From positions 11,844,501 through 11,908,500 of the forward strand of contig NC_065571.1 in the NCBI RefSeq assembly GCF_937616625.2: a stretch of 64,000 nt of DNA. Reading direction: 5' to 3'. Positions 22,650 through 34,635 of this stretch are shown piece after piece; position 1 is the first letter of the stretch, and each line of letters starts with the position of its first letter. The notes under the pieces are model-generated. The model did no database searches and was not told where the DNA came from. It saw only the letters and a list, made by a program, of their open reading frames with translations. The translations under genes were made by a program, and so were the position numbers. The stretch comes from Mercurialis annua (taxonomy: Eukaryota; Streptophyta; Magnoliopsida; Malpighiales; Euphorbiaceae).

Positions 22650-23891
22650 AAATTCGATCTAAGTTATGGAAAAAGAATACATTCTATTTTATTTCAAAAG
22701 AATTTTCACTCTATTGCTTATCTATTCCATCAGTGAAGTAGATACAATTAGAAAGATTATAAATTTTTGAGAAGCATTTTACAAATGAAAATAAAATGCT
22801 GGCACGCAGCACTCAATAAGTTTTGGTGCACAATAATAGCCGATGAAGGAGCAGTTGAATAAAGAACCGAACGTGTATGCAAACTAAAGCTAATGTTAGC
22901 TTTGTCTGTGGACAGCTTGGACCACAAGGACTGGCATGCTAAGATTAGATAAGATTATTAAACCTGGCTGGTAGAGAGTAAAACAAAATCTTAAGTCTCT
23001 GCAGAATTTGAAAATTCAACTAAGCCAGGTCACTGTTGTGGGACTAGTTAAGCTGAACAACTATTTTGAAACATTCCAAATTAAAGTGATGCTCTCCCAC
23101 TAAGCATTCAAGATGTAAAATTCATGTGTTTATCTCTTAAAAAACTAGGACTCCGGTAGGAAAATGGAAGACAAAAAAATGAGAAACGTTGAAACGGAAA
23201 ACGCTGAAACAGAATAAACGTGATACAGCATTATTTACAAAAGTAGATTACATATATAGAGTTTCACAAGGATTTCCGGAAACAAAAACAAACTGTAGGA
23301 GTCGAGTTCAGTACAACATACATTAACATCATTTGTCTCAAGAAAACAACGTCAACTCTGCGTCAATACAGAATATAGGAGAGTATAAGCAGGGTAGAAG
23401 GTTCATTCTGTGCATCATACACGATATAGGAGAGTACAAATAAGGTGGGAGGGTTCATTCCTATAATGTTCTCGGTCACTAAACCAATACATTACGGAGA
23501 GTACAAAACAATATATCACGAATGTAAATAATCAATCAATGATAGCTTATTTCTATGCATAATTCCGTGAACAAAAGTTTATGATATTAATACATTGAAT
23601 ATCTTGTAACTGTGTAAATGGAAAAAATAACCCGGGCAGCTGAACCCCGGATGAATATTAGATCAAGACAATGAGAGAATCTTATGGTGCCTTACATGCA
23701 ATCTTTGGCGAAATATATTACAAACTAAATATACTATAAATGAAAAATTGAGGTAAAACAATGGAGTAATGTGATAAGGAATAACCTTGGTGTATTTTCT
23801 TGACAACGTTTTTCAAGAAAACTATTCATCTGACTGGAAGGCCAAAACGTTGATTTCTGCTGGCCAAAAATGAGTGGCAATCTGTATTCTA
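22650..23891. other. Intergenic and 3' flank of the THE1-type gene
   Basis: No coding frame of note was found. The part next to 23892 presumably holds the 3' UTR. Two GAGAGTACAAA-containing segments near 23435 and 23490 recall each other, a weak local duplication. Confidence 0.5.
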
Positions 23892-26417
23892 TTATCTTCC
23901 ACGGGGATTTACTAGCTGGGAAAACACAGCACTCGTTGCAGCATCTTCAGCATCATCATCTGTTCCAGAGTTCCCTCCATCGATTATGCTGACACTGTTG
24001 TCAAATGGTTCAAGAGGTGTCAGAATTCCTGGGATATGGTTTGTACTGTTATCTTCTGGTTCCGTGAGCGCAGATGACGTCTCCTCAAGCTGGAGAGCAT
24101 ATTCAAGATTCCATAAAACGTCTCCCATTGATGGCCTATCAACTCCATGCTCAGCAAGGCATTTCTCAGCAGTTTCGCCAAACTTTTTGAGTGAAGCTGG
24201 ATTCACCTTTCCTACCAGATTGGAGTCCATGATTTGGTCCAACATGCCTTTCTTCTGCCACATCATTGCCCATTCTGCGATATTTACTTGCTCCCTTGGG
24301 AGAACAGGATTGAGAGCTGGTCTAGTACAGAGAACTTCCATTAGAACAACCCCAAATGAATACACATCAGATTTCTCAGTGAGTTGTTGCCTGCGGAAGT
24401 ATTCAGGATCAAGGTAACCAAAGCTGCCCTTAACTGCAGTACTCACATGAGTCTGATCAATAGCTGGTCCAGTTTTTGAGAGGCCAAAATCAGCAACCTT
24501 GGCAACGAAACTCTCATCCAGGAGAATATTTGTTGTCTTGACATCTCGGTGAATAATACTTTGAGTAGCGCCTGTGTGAAGATAATGAAGCCCCCTTGCA
24601 GCACCAATACATATTTCAAGTCTTTGCTTCCACGATAATGGTGGTAGATCTGTTCCATACAGATGGCTCCTCAGAGGTCCATTAGCCATGAATTCATAAA
24701 CAAGGACCATTTCAGACCGTTCATCACAATAGCCAATAAGAGAGACAAGATGGCGATGGCGGAGCTTGGATAACATTTCAATCTCAGTTCGGAATTCAGC
24801 AAGGCCCTGTTCTGATCTAGGGTTTCCTCTCTTTACGGCTAGTTTAGTCCCATCTTCAAGTGTTCCTTTGTAGACCCTACCAAAGCCGCCGACCCCAAGA
24901 AGCAAGTTCTCATCAAACTTGTTGGTTGCATCAAGGATTTCTTGGAATGTGAAGACCCGGCCATGATTTATAGAAGACAATGAAATACAGCTTGCTGTTC
25001 CACTCTTTTGAGAAATTGTGGACATTTTAGTTATGGTTTGAGAATTTCCATACAAAGGCAAAGGCAGCCATGAGTGACCTTGGTTAGTGGTCTTTGACTT
25101 GCGAGCCACCAAGCAACAGTAACAGAAACCAAACAAAGCAAATGCAGCTACAGCTCCAATAACTGAACCGATTATGATTGCTGTCTTGCTTTTCTTTGAG
25201 GGTGATTCAGGAAGAAGGTTCTCAACGGTAGAGAGCCCATCCAAGCTCTTAGCGTCATTGCTGATCTTCAGAATCTCCAGACCGTTCATGGTTGCATTGG
25301 TGATATCAGCTTGCATATCTGGACCAACACTAACAGTCAAAGTATCCGACTCCAGAGAGGAATTAGAGACGAAGTCTCTGTAATATGGTACATTTAGATC
25401 ATTGGTGAACGATGAAAGGTCAAAACTATCAAGGGCGCTATCATCGTTTACATAAAGATTGAACACAAGAGAATTCAGAGCCTTGCTAACAATATCACAG
25501 AAATGCACTCGAACAAAATATCTGAAGTTTGGATCAACAGGAAAGACCCAAGTTATGTTGAAGTTCATGCTGGCTACATTTGCGTCTCCCATGGCTTCAG
25601 CGGAAGAATAAACCATATTTGGTGCTATTTCAGGAGTAACAGAGGGTGGATACTTTATGGATGCAGGGTTGGCTGTAACATTCACAGCAGAGCTATTTAC
25701 ATGAAGGTATTTAGAATCATTCTCCCAAATTCTTCCAACAGTATCATTTTGCGCTGTGATCAATGGACCACCCACATTTAATCGGTAAACAGTTTCAAAT
25801 GCGAGATCAGAAAGACCCCCAAAAGGAGCACGCGGATTTACAGTAAACGCCTGATCAGGGAAATTTACATCAGGGACAGAAACAACTTCAATTGCATTAA
25901 CAAAAGTTACGGAATTGTTCGAAGGAATGAAGGAAAGAGTCAAGGTATCAGATGAGATATTGACTGCATACTCCTTGAACATATAAGAACCATTAAAGTT
26001 CTCAAATGTAAAATTATTCAAGAGCACATACTCATCAGTGACTGTCGTAATCGATGCGGACGACAAGTTTTGACCCGAATTCGGGACAGGATAGAAGTAA
26101 AGGCGGATCCAATGCCTGCCTTCCTGCTGAATTTTGAATCTATAAGAAGCTATACCGGAGAAAATCCGAGCGGATTGATAGATAGGAGAAGGAAAGGTAG
26201 AATTAGAGCTAGCAACAACAGAAGTACCAGTCTTTAAAGTGAGAGATGAATGCCCTGAATCAGGAACAAAAGTCCTACCTTGGAAACTAACATTTTGAGA
26301 AGCACCACAAGCAATTAAGTAATTATCAGGAGGAGTAAATGCAGCAAATGATCCATTATAACCAAATATCACAACCAAAAAAACCAAAGCTAACCAACTA
26401 TATACTGTCATCTTCAT
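23892..26417 (-). CDS. THE1: THESEUS1-type CrRLK1L receptor-like kinase
   Basis: This single-exon reading frame of 841 residues encodes a plasma-membrane receptor kinase. In Arabidopsis, THE1 senses cell-wall integrity and binds RALF peptides. The start is the first ATG, at 26417; the GTG further upstream is in frame but not a plant start. A signal peptide covers about 1-26. Two malectin-like domains with many N-X-S/T sites follow to about 385, and a membrane segment at about 412-438 (AIIIGSVIGAVAAFALFGF). The kinase spans about 500-775, with GVGGFGRVYKG (508), the catalytic Lys in LAVKRG (529), HRDVKTTN (623) and DFG (644). All catalytic residues are present. The C-terminal tail ends TSAVFSQLVNPRGR, characteristic of THE1 rather than FERONIA or HERK1. 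The symbol rests on recall of the family. Confidence 0.93.
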   Translation of the reverse strand: MKMTVYSWLALVFLVVIFGYNGSFAAFTPPDNYLIACGASQNVSFQGRTFVPDSGHSSLTLKTGTSVVASSNSTFPSPIYQSARIFSGIASYRFKIQQEGRHWIRLYFYPVPNSGQNLSSASITTVTDEYVLLNNFTFENFNGSYMFKEYAVNISSDTLTLSFIPSNNSVTFVNAIEVVSVPDVNFPDQAFTVNPRAPFGGLSDLAFETVYRLNVGGPLITAQNDTVGRIWENDSKYLHVNSSAVNVTANPASIKYPPSVTPEIAPNMVYSSAEAMGDANVASMNFNITWVFPVDPNFRYFVRVHFCDIVSKALNSLVFNLYVNDDSALDSFDLSSFTNDLNVPYYRDFVSNSSLESDTLTVSVGPDMQADITNATMNGLEILKISNDAKSLDGLSTVENLLPESPSKKSKTAIIIGSVIGAVAAFALFGFCYCCLVARKSKTTNQGHSWLPLPLYGNSQTITKMSTISQKSGTASCISLSSINHGRVFTFQEILDATNKFDENLLLGVGGFGRVYKGTLEDGTKLAVKRGNPRSEQGLAEFRTEIEMLSKLRHRHLVSLIGYCDERSEMVLVYEFMANGPLRSHLYGTDLPPLSWKQRLEICIGAARGLHYLHTGATQSIIHRDVKTTNILLDESFVAKVADFGLSKTGPAIDQTHVSTAVKGSFGYLDPEYFRRQQLTEKSDVYSFGVVLMEVLCTRPALNPVLPREQVNIAEWAMMWQKKGMLDQIMDSNLVGKVNPASLKKFGETAEKCLAEHGVDRPSMGDVLWNLEYALQLEETSSALTEPEDNSTNHIPGILTPLEPFDNSVSIIDGGNSGTDDDAEDAATSAVFSQLVNPRGR

Positions 26418-26433
26418 CCAAAACACAAAATTT

Positions 26434-26706
26434 CTACCAATACACCTATGTCCAAGTCTAGAACTTCAATGTAATCCTAAAATGCATCACCTAAAAAACC
26501 AAAAAAAACTAAGTACCCAAATCCTAAAATCACTCACAAACAAAAACCCAAATCCTCAAATCACTCAAAAACAAAAACCAACATAGATCTAACTCATCTA
26601 AACCAGTTCACCAATGCATACAAAAACTCAAAGAATACACATTTTTACCACAACAAAGAATAAAAACAAACTGAAACAACAAACAAGAGAGGAGGATAAT
26701 TAGAAC
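26434..26706 (-). other. Possible 5' UTR intron of the THE1-type gene
   Basis: A CCACCAG/GTTCT donor (26707/26706) and a GGTAG acceptor ending at 26434 frame an AT-rich, non-coding 273-base stretch upstream of the ATG. The presumed leader exon (26707 to about 26790) is purine-rich (GGAGATGGGG...), with a TTATACAAAAAG TATA-like site on the minus strand near 26800-26811. Inferred from splice-site patterns only. Confidence 0.4.
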
Positions 26707-26814
26707 CTGGTGGAAAATGTGAGAATGGAGATGGGGTTTAAGGAGTTAAAGATGAAAAACTGAGAGCAGCCATGAAAATAGAGTAAAGCAAAGAGCTTTT
26801 TGTATAACATGAAC

Positions 26815-27594
26815 AACCCTTTCCAGGCTGGTGATTAGGCTGTCATTTACCAGTGCAAAAGGGACCCACCTAACTCCATTGACACAAACAAATGAAATGA
26901 AATGAAACTTCTTGCTTTGCTTCAATTATGAAATTATCTGCTGTTATTGTTTTTTTATTCTTTGTATTTAAGGAGGAGGTTGATATTTATATTTTATAGT
27001 TTGATAAACTCAGTAACTTTATCTTAATGAAAAAAAAAAAAGATTTGCTGCTGATGTCTGGTGCTCAACTTGGCTAAGAGTTTTTCGTTTTATCCAGTTT
27101 TATTGTCTGAATGAATCTACGTTATTATGAATTTGTAACCTCCATGCTTTTTTTATTTGATTTATTTAATTATTTATTCAAATTATTATTATAAATTTTA
27201 TTCAATTTTTTTCAAATATTTAAATATATACTACTTATTTTCTTAATGATTTATTTATTGAATAATGGAAATTCGTTCGACAATGAGATTTTACTTAAAT
27301 TAAATTAAATACCACTGAAAAGTAATGAAATATTTTTTAGAAAATTTAATTGAAAGGAAATTTTGATTTAATCTGTAGAGAGTAAAAATAATCCCTTAGT
27401 TAATTGAGAATTAATCTCAAGAGAAATTGTGATTTAAAATACAAAAAGGCTTTTATAATTCATTTCAATAAAAAAATTGTTTCGATTTTATTTGTTTTTG
27501 TAAAAAATAAGGAGGCGTTTTGGTTTAAAGTTGAAAAAGGAGATAAAAATATGAATAAAAAAGAGGAGGAATGGCAAGAAATGATTATTTTTTT
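26815..27594. other. Intergenic, upstream of the THE1-type gene
   Basis: AT-rich promoter-side sequence without recognisable genes. The 68-codon plus-strand frame at 27404-27610 is lysine-rich and low complexity and overlaps a MITE end, so it is not accepted as a gene. Confidence 0.5.
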
Positions 27595-28013
27595 GAACAA
27601 ATTATTATGAGCCTCTTCATTTATAACATAATTCACAATTTGATACTTTTTGTTTGAAAATTCTACTTAATGGCCTCTCACTTGCAATTACATGTAAACA
27701 ATTAGGGGCTTTATTAATTTTTTGTATCAAATTGTTAACGGAATTGAAAACGAGGTATCAAATCGTTAATGAAATTGAAAGTTACGTACCCAATCGTTAA
27801 CGAAATTAAAAGTAAAGTACCAAATCGTTAATGAAATTAACTAAGTGAAGTACCAAATCGTTTGAAAGTGAATATCAAATTATTAACAAAATTAAAAAGA
27901 AGCCCCTAATTGTTAATGGAATTGAAAATGAGGAGCCATTAAGTAAGATTTGCAAATAAAGGGTATCAAATTGTGAATTATGGTATATGTGAGGGTTTCA
28001 GAGTAGTTTGCTC
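27595..28013. mobile_element. Mutator-type MITE with internal minisatellite, 419 bp
   Basis: The ends are GAACAAATTATTATGAGCC and the inverse of GAGCAAACTACTCTGAAACC. Inverted repeats of about 95 bp share CATAATTCACAATTTGATAC and AACAATTAGGGGCTT. Flanking 9-mers TATTTTTTT (27586) and TATTTTTAG (28014) are an imperfect duplication. The centre is a 31-bp minisatellite (27724-27895). A relative lies at 57651-57941. Confidence 0.82.
27724..27895. repeat. Tandem array of about 31-bp units (GTACCAAATCGTTAATGAAA)
   Basis: Five to six units of the pattern GTAYCAAATCGTTAAYGAAATT plus a variable spacer. The last units are shortened. It occupies the whole core of the MITE. Confidence 0.88.
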
Positions 28014-28021
28014 TATTTTTA

Positions 28022-28473
28022 GACATAATCACTCAAAAACCCCCCACTTTTAAACTTTTTTGCAATTGCACCCTGACGTAGGAAAATTCTCTTAGAACCC
28101 TCCCATCTTTAGATTTTTTTTCAATTGTACCCCAAAGTATTAAATTGACCTCTTTTCACATGAAAAAAACTTAAAAATAATCTTTTATTTTTAATCTACA
28201 TTCTAATTAAACACTAATATTATTAATAATATAAAAAATCATTCTTTCTAAAATTATATCCACTAACTTTTTAAAATAAAAACCATAAAAATTTCCAATT
28301 TAGGGTACAAATTGAAAAAAAATCTAAAGGTGGGGGGATTTTGAGAGGATTTTTCTACGTTAGTGTGCAATTGAAATGAAATTTAAAGATGGGAGGATTT
28401 TGAGAGAGTCTTTTAATGTCAGGATGTAATTGAAGAAAAATTTTAAAATGGGAGACTTTTGAGTAATTAGGCC
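28022..28473. mobile_element. Mutator-type MITE, 452 bp, back to back with the previous one
   Basis: The left end GACATAATCACTCAAAAACC and right end GAGTAATTAGGCC are inverted copies, with CAATTGTACCCC and CAATTGAAAA blocks inside. TATTTTT(A/T) lies on both flanks. The family is best preserved at 35256-35760. Internal segments of the right arm are repeated: GGGAGGATTTTGAGAG-like units occur three times. Confidence 0.78.
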
Positions 28474-28813
28474 TATTTTTTTTATAGTTGTTTGATTCGA
28501 CAAAATAGCATAGTCACGAGAATGAATAGAGTGTGTAAAAATCAAATCGAAATCGATTTGGTTAGATATTATAGAAAATACTTCAGTTTGGTTATGGGCT
28601 TAAATATTTTTAGTTAAGCTTTAAAATAAATCAAATTAAAATAATTACTAAGAATACAATCGAACAGATGAGTTCATTTTAGAAAAATTTAAATCCTTAA
28701 ATTGTATTATAATTTGCTTCAGAGAAATAGAAACTCTAGATCAGGTTAGGTTTGATATTATAAAAAATCACTTTTTTTCGGTTTAGCATTAGACATAAAT
28801 GTTCTTAGTTAAG

Positions 28814-29106
28814 TTATAATATAGGCCAAATGATCAAAAAATGTCAAACCTGTTATGAAAGTTTTACAGAAGTCCAAATCTTTCAATTTTATCCAATTTG
28901 TCCTGAAATACATGATTTCGTTTCAATTTTATTCAACTACATAAATTTTGCTTATGTGGAGTTGATGTGCGGCATGCTACATCAACGCTACATAAGCACC
29001 ACGTGAATAAAATTATATAATTGGACAAAATTGAAACAAAATCATGTGTTTCAGGAAAAATTGGATAAAATTGAATGGTTTGTTCTTTTGTGAAACTTTC
29101 ATTCTT
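28814..29106. mobile_element. MITE (GGCCAAATGATCAAAAAATG family), right end truncated
   Basis: GGCCAAATGATC starts the left arm. ATCCAATTTGTCC, TGATTTCGTTTCAATTTT and their inverses form arms of about 130 bp around a centre near 28970. The right terminus is lost after GTGAAACTTTCATT. Other copies are at 44929-45238 and 53990-54280. Confidence 0.78.
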
Positions 29107-29261
29107 TTAATTATTAATTAAACTATAATAATAATAATAATTTAATTTTAATTAACTTGAAAATTTACTCTAAATTTTGGGATCATATATAACTTTTATT
29201 TACCATTTGTGATATACATCGGTCAACTGTCATTTTGAAGCGTTTTAAAACATCAGAATTG

Positions 29262-29449
29262 CCCTGGGGCACTTAGTTGTGATGGCTAAGGCCTTATGTA
29301 CGTGAGATCAGGGGTTTGATTCCGACCTCTCGCAACCTGTTATATGATTGATTTAAAAACTGAATTTAAAAGCTGGTTCTAATTAATCCCTGCTAATTCT
29401 CTCTAACAACTAATTTAGAGTAGTTCTATCTCAGATAAAGAAAAAAATC
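29262..29449 (+). mobile_element. tRNA-derived SINE
   Basis: GGCACTTAGTTGTGATGGC and GGGGTTTGATTCCGACC fit A and B boxes of a pol III promoter. The 3' part (GCTAATTCTCTCTAACAACTAA...TCTATCTCAGATAAAGAAAAAAA) is shared with the SINEs at 35866 and 18447. No clean duplication was seen. Confidence 0.75.
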
Positions 29450-30590
29450 ATATTTTTTTTATAAATAATCCAACAAAATTATATATGTATCTTGTAATTT
29501 CTATATTAGGATTGTTTTTGTAATTACCTAATATTTTTGACTTTACAGTTGAAAATATCGAAATAAAAAGCAAATTATTTTGATGCTACATGAAATTATA
29601 TTATACACTTGTATATCTTTGACATTCTCGAGTTTCATACCAGTTAATATTTTAATCCTTCTGTACATTTATAGAGTCAATCGACTAAGTTAAACTTAAG
29701 TTATAAAATTTAATTTTAACTTAGTCTCTAAACTTATTTTTTTGACATAAATATGAGTAAAATTATATTTTTATGAGGTTTACTGATTTAATAAATTCAT
29801 TTTTTGTATTTTTTATGAAGTTTTAATTTCTTTTAATATTATTATTTTTTTTACTTTCAAATTAAAATATCTTTCACAAGCTAAAAAAATCTTTTTTGAA
29901 AGATTTAAAATATCAATAAATATAAAAAAAATTAAATATCTTAAGTCTGTAAATCTCATAAAATGTAATTTAAATTATATTTATGTTAAAAATAACGTAA
30001 AAAAGTAAACTACAATTTACTATCAAAAATTAAGTTATTTTATTTTGTTGATTAATAACAATAAAAATAAAATAAAAGTAAAGTAAATATTATTCGAACC
30101 AGAAACAACAAATACACAAATTTAAATTAGGTTTTACATCCAAATTGTTAGGTAATTTGTTCTAAAACAAATTTGATTTTCTTTTAAGTGAGCAGAGAAG
30201 TTTCCATGGTCTGGGACCAGAGATCTGTGGGCCCGCATCTACGCGTCTTTGAGATTCTAAGGAGACAATCTGACGCTGTTAACGGTGCAAACATTTTTTT
30301 AAGGACCGTTTGGTGATGCATAAAATACAAAGAATAATTATATTCACTCTTTTTTTCCCCATAGATAGACTAACTTGTTTATAAAATGAAAATATACGAT
30401 CTGCAACATATATTATATATAAATTATAAATATCCTGTTGTCTTGCAATTATATCGGTTTATTGATTCACGCCATTTTGACGGAACGATGCTGTCTTACG
30501 TCTATAGCTATCAGTTTCATAGTTTTTTTTAGTTTTTTTAGTTTTCGTCTTCAATCTTCATGCATCTTTAATAATCCCATAACTTTTCAT
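29450..30590. other. Intergenic AT-rich stretch
   Basis: No gene or element ends were recognised in this 1.1 kb. A GC-richer patch (GGGCCCGCATCTACGCG) at about 30230-30245 stands out but has no assignable role. Confidence 0.45.
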
Positions 30591-30594
30591 TTTG

Positions 30595-30672
30595 ATGTCA
30601 AAAATGGAACTTGAACCCAAAACTTGAAGATGTTGGACTTCAATCCTTGCCAATTCAACTAGAGATCATTGG
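30595..30672 (-). mobile_element. SINE-like fragment, minus strand
   Basis: On the minus strand CTAGTTGAATTGGCAAGG (A box-like) is followed about 30 bases on by TTTTGGGTTCAAGTTCC (B box). The order and spacing resemble a SINE head; the body is not recognisable. Confidence 0.45.
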
Positions 30673-30969
30673 TAAATTATATTTACTCCTTCAAAGTAAC
30701 CACTGAAAACACGGATTGATGAATATTAAAAATAAAATATTTAATTTAAATTTTTAGTTTCTAAAATCAATATACTTTTTGAAAATATATCAATAAGTAT
30801 GGTTAAAATTATTTTAGTGGTTTTATATTAAAAGGATGAAATAAATAACATATTTATTTAAGGTTTTGTCATTGCATTAAAGAATACAATAGCGATTTAC
30901 GTCAATCATATATTTATATACATATAACTAAATATTTTTATTAATAAATTTAAAATTTATTTAAAAATA

Positions 30970-31018
30970 GAATAATGTCATAAAAATTTACCATTTGTTT
31001 TTTTTTTTTGCATTTTAA
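30970..31018. mobile_element. Stub of the TGTCATAAAAATTCACC MITE family
   Basis: AATGTCATAAAAATTTACC and the following 25 bases match the left arm of the copies at 21067 and 45801. It breaks off where copia sequence begins. Confidence 0.6.
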
Positions 31019-34000
31019 TGTGTTGCTATGGCTTTAAAGCATGAAAGACAAATTGGTCTATCAAAAATTGATGTCATAGAATCTGTAGAAACTAATGTTT
31101 TTGCTGCTCAAAGTTGTAATTCAAATCACTGTGCTTGCTATAACAAAATCAGATCTGGTTTTCAAAATAGAGACTTCGAGGTAAAAAGATGATTTCTTCG
31201 CACTGTGGCTAAACTAATCACACAATTGTTATGGAAATTATGGATATCCCCTTAGCATTCTGTCTAAATTTAGACCTAATGCCCATGGATATGCAAATCA
31301 AATTGACTATGAACAATGCATGAGTACAATACTGTTGATTTTGGAAAATTGATTCCAAACAACACACAAATTAATACAACTCACCACAATGCTCATGCCA
31401 ACACTGTTTTTGCTGATTTTTCATCTCAACCAAGTTACTCAGATATGACACATACATGTCTTATCTGCAAAATTTACTCGGAATGATTGGTCTGTAGATA
31501 CTGGAGTTACTGACCATATTATTTTCTCAATAAATTATTTTACTGATTATAGACCTATTAGTGGTGTTTCTATCAACCTCCCTAACAATAATCATGTTCA
31601 TGTAACCATATTGGCACAGTCACAATCTTTTCTAAAATCATTCTTAAAAATACTTTCTTTGTTCCTCACTTCAAATTCAATTTTATTTCAGCTAGTAAAA
31701 TCACAAGTGACCCCGATTATTTTATATTTCTTCATACTGAAAATTGTCTCATTCAAGAACTCCGTACCTGGAAGAAAATTGGCTTAGCTAAAAAAATAAA
31801 TGGTCTTTATCACTTAACTCCTATCTGTAATTGATAGTGTAGTTAATCATTTATCTGTCAAAAGTTGTTTTTCAGTTTCTGTTTCCAATATTGATCCCCA
31901 TTTCATATGGCACTGTAGACTTGGTCATTTGTCACAATCAAGGCTTAAAATCTGCAATCTGTAAATCCTTTCATTCAAAGCTCAATGAATAAAAATTGTA
32001 ATATTTGCATTTTTCAAAGCAAAAGAAATTGTCTTTTCCTTTAAGTATTTCCACCACTAAAAAAATTATTTTGATTTGATTCACATGGATATTTGGGGTC
32101 CTGCTTCTCAATCATCCATATATGGTCATAAATATTTTCTTATTGTTGTCGATGATCACAATAAGTATACATGAATTTTTCTTATGAAATCCAAAGCAGA
32201 AATTGGAACTATTATGGAGAATTACTTTCAATATATTGAGACACAATACACTATAAAAATAAATACCATTCGTACTGATAATGGAGCAGAATTTTCCATG
32301 TCTGCTTTCTTTAATTTAAAATGGGGGTAATATACACCATACCTCATGTGTCTATACTCCTTAATAGAATTGTCTGGTTAAGAGGAAGCATCAACACATT
32401 TTAAATGTTGCCAGAGCATGAAATCTCAAGCTTTACTCTCCATAAACTTTTTGGTCAGATTGTATACACCACGATGTTTATCTTATCAATAGAGTTCCAT
32501 CGCCTGTATTGCAACAAAAGACACCTTTTGAGATGTTATATCAAAAGGTACCTGATTATGTTATGCTTAAAGTTTTTGGTTGTCTCACTTATGCTTGTAC
32601 TACAAACGTCCAAAGAACAACAAAATTTCATCCCAATGTAATTAAGTCTGTGTTTATTGGTTACCCTTCCTCTACTAAAAGGGTACATATTATATAATCT
32701 ACAAACAAGGCAAGTGTTTGTTTCTTACCCTTCATCACCTCTCATTTCACTTATCTTACCAAACTTAGATCCAACTTCTTTTTCAATAGAGAAACCTTCT
32801 ACTCATTCACATATACCTCCCTCTCCCTCTTCTTTCACATCACCAAATACCATTTTTCAAGAATCAAAATTTCCTGTTCTTAGAAAATCAACCAAAACTA
32901 GACTTCCACCTCCATACTTAAATGACCATCATTGTTCACTTCTCTCTACACAACCAAATTCTTTATTATCTGATAACACCACATCTCCAAATTTCCTTGC
33001 AAATGTAATTTCTTATCACAGACTTACTCCTCAGCAAAAAGCATTTGTTTTAAATATATATTTCAGTTCCTACTAAATCCTCTACATATACAAAAGCTAT
33101 TAAGCACCAATATTGGATTAATGCTATTCAGTCTGAGCTTCAGGCCCTTGCTAATAACAATACTTGGTCTTTAGTTGATCTACCAAGTCACAAACAACCT
33201 ATATGTTGTTAATAGATATTCAAAATTAAATATAAACCTGATGGGAGTCTTGAGAGATACAAAGCCCGTCTTATAGAAATAGGATTCACTTAGCAAGAAG
33301 GCTTAGACCGTCTTGACACATGCTCACCTGTTGCTAAGATGAAAAAAGTCATGACTCTTTTGGCAGTAGCAACAGTTCAAAAATTGCACCTTCATCAACT
33401 GGACATCAACAATTTATTCTTCCATGGAGATTTAACTGAAGCAGTGTATATGATCATTCCTCCTGGCCTTGCTGTTTCTTCTCCAAAAACCAAAGCTTGC
33501 ATACTTCATAAGTCCTTCTATGGCTTAAAACAGGCCAATAGGCAATGGCATGCCAAACTGACTAAAGCCTTACTATATTAAGGTTTCTCAATTGTTGCGA
33601 CTGATATAGATTTGTACATTAAAAGGTCCTCTCGAAATGTTATTGCTATTTTAATTTATGTGGATGATGTTATTTTGGCAAGTAGTTCAATGGATGAAAT
33701 TAACTCAATCAAACAGTTCCTTCATTCACATTTTTGCATTAATGATTTGGGTCAGCTAAAAAATATCCTTAGTTTAGAATTTGTAAGATCTTCCTAGGGA
33801 ATAAACTTATGTCTGAGAAAGTATATTCTGAACCTACTAACAGATACTGGTTTTTTGATTCAAAACCAGTATCTATTCCAATGGTCAATTCATCTAAACT
33901 TTCATCATCTAACAGTCCTCTCCTTCCAAATTGTACTTCTTATAGACAACTCGTTGGGAAGTTAGTCTATTTGGGCAATACAAGACTTGACCTATCTTTT

Positions 34001-34611
34001 GCCATTCGACAGTTGTCTCGGTATCTTAACAAACCAACTGAGAAAAATTTGGCGGCCGCTTATCGAGTATCCAGGTACTTAAAAGGGTCTCTTTATACTG
34101 GTATATTTTGTTTTTATTTTGGACCATTGAACTTGAATAGTTTTTTAGACAGTGATTGGGCATCTAGTGTGGACAGTAGGAAGTCAGTCTCTAGATTCTA
34201 CATTTTCCTTGGTTCTTCACTTATCTCTTGAAAATCTAAGAAGTAGTCCATAATGTCCAAATCTTCTTCAGAAGCAAAATATCGTGCCTTAGCCTCTCTC
34301 ACTTGTGAAATTCAGTAGCTTCACTATCTCTTTGCAGATTTGCAAATTAGTCCTGATAAACCTGATTTGATCTCATGTAATAACCAGTCAGCAATTCAGT
34401 TGGCTCGCAGTCCAGTTTACTATGAATGCACGAAGCATATAGAGATTGACTGTGATATAATTATTGAGAAAATTCAACAAGGTCTGGTTACTCTCTTACC
34501 AGTATCTACTACAATGCAATTAACTGATTGCTTCACTAAGGCTCTTCCACCAGTTGTTGTTACTTCTGCTATAACCAAACTGGGCTTACAAAACTGTATG
34601 CGCCAGTTTGA

Positions 34612-34634
34612 GGGGGGGGGGGGGGGGGGGGGGG
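34612..34634 (+). repeat. Expanded polypurine tract, 23 consecutive G
   Basis: The tract lies exactly where a copia element has its plus-strand primer, after the RNase H frame and before the LTR. Normal tracts have a few G, so this is a slippage expansion or an assembly estimate. Confidence 0.85.
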
Positions 34635-34635
34635 A

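Noticed and set aside
24443..24658. Minus-strand ORF of 71 codons inside the THE1 kinase region
   Set aside because: It is an out-of-frame shadow of the receptor-kinase coding sequence.
27724..27895. CRISPR-like pattern of about 31-bp repeats
   Set aside because: Units are contiguous without unique spacers, diverged, and sit in the core of a plant MITE. A eukaryotic context makes CRISPR implausible.
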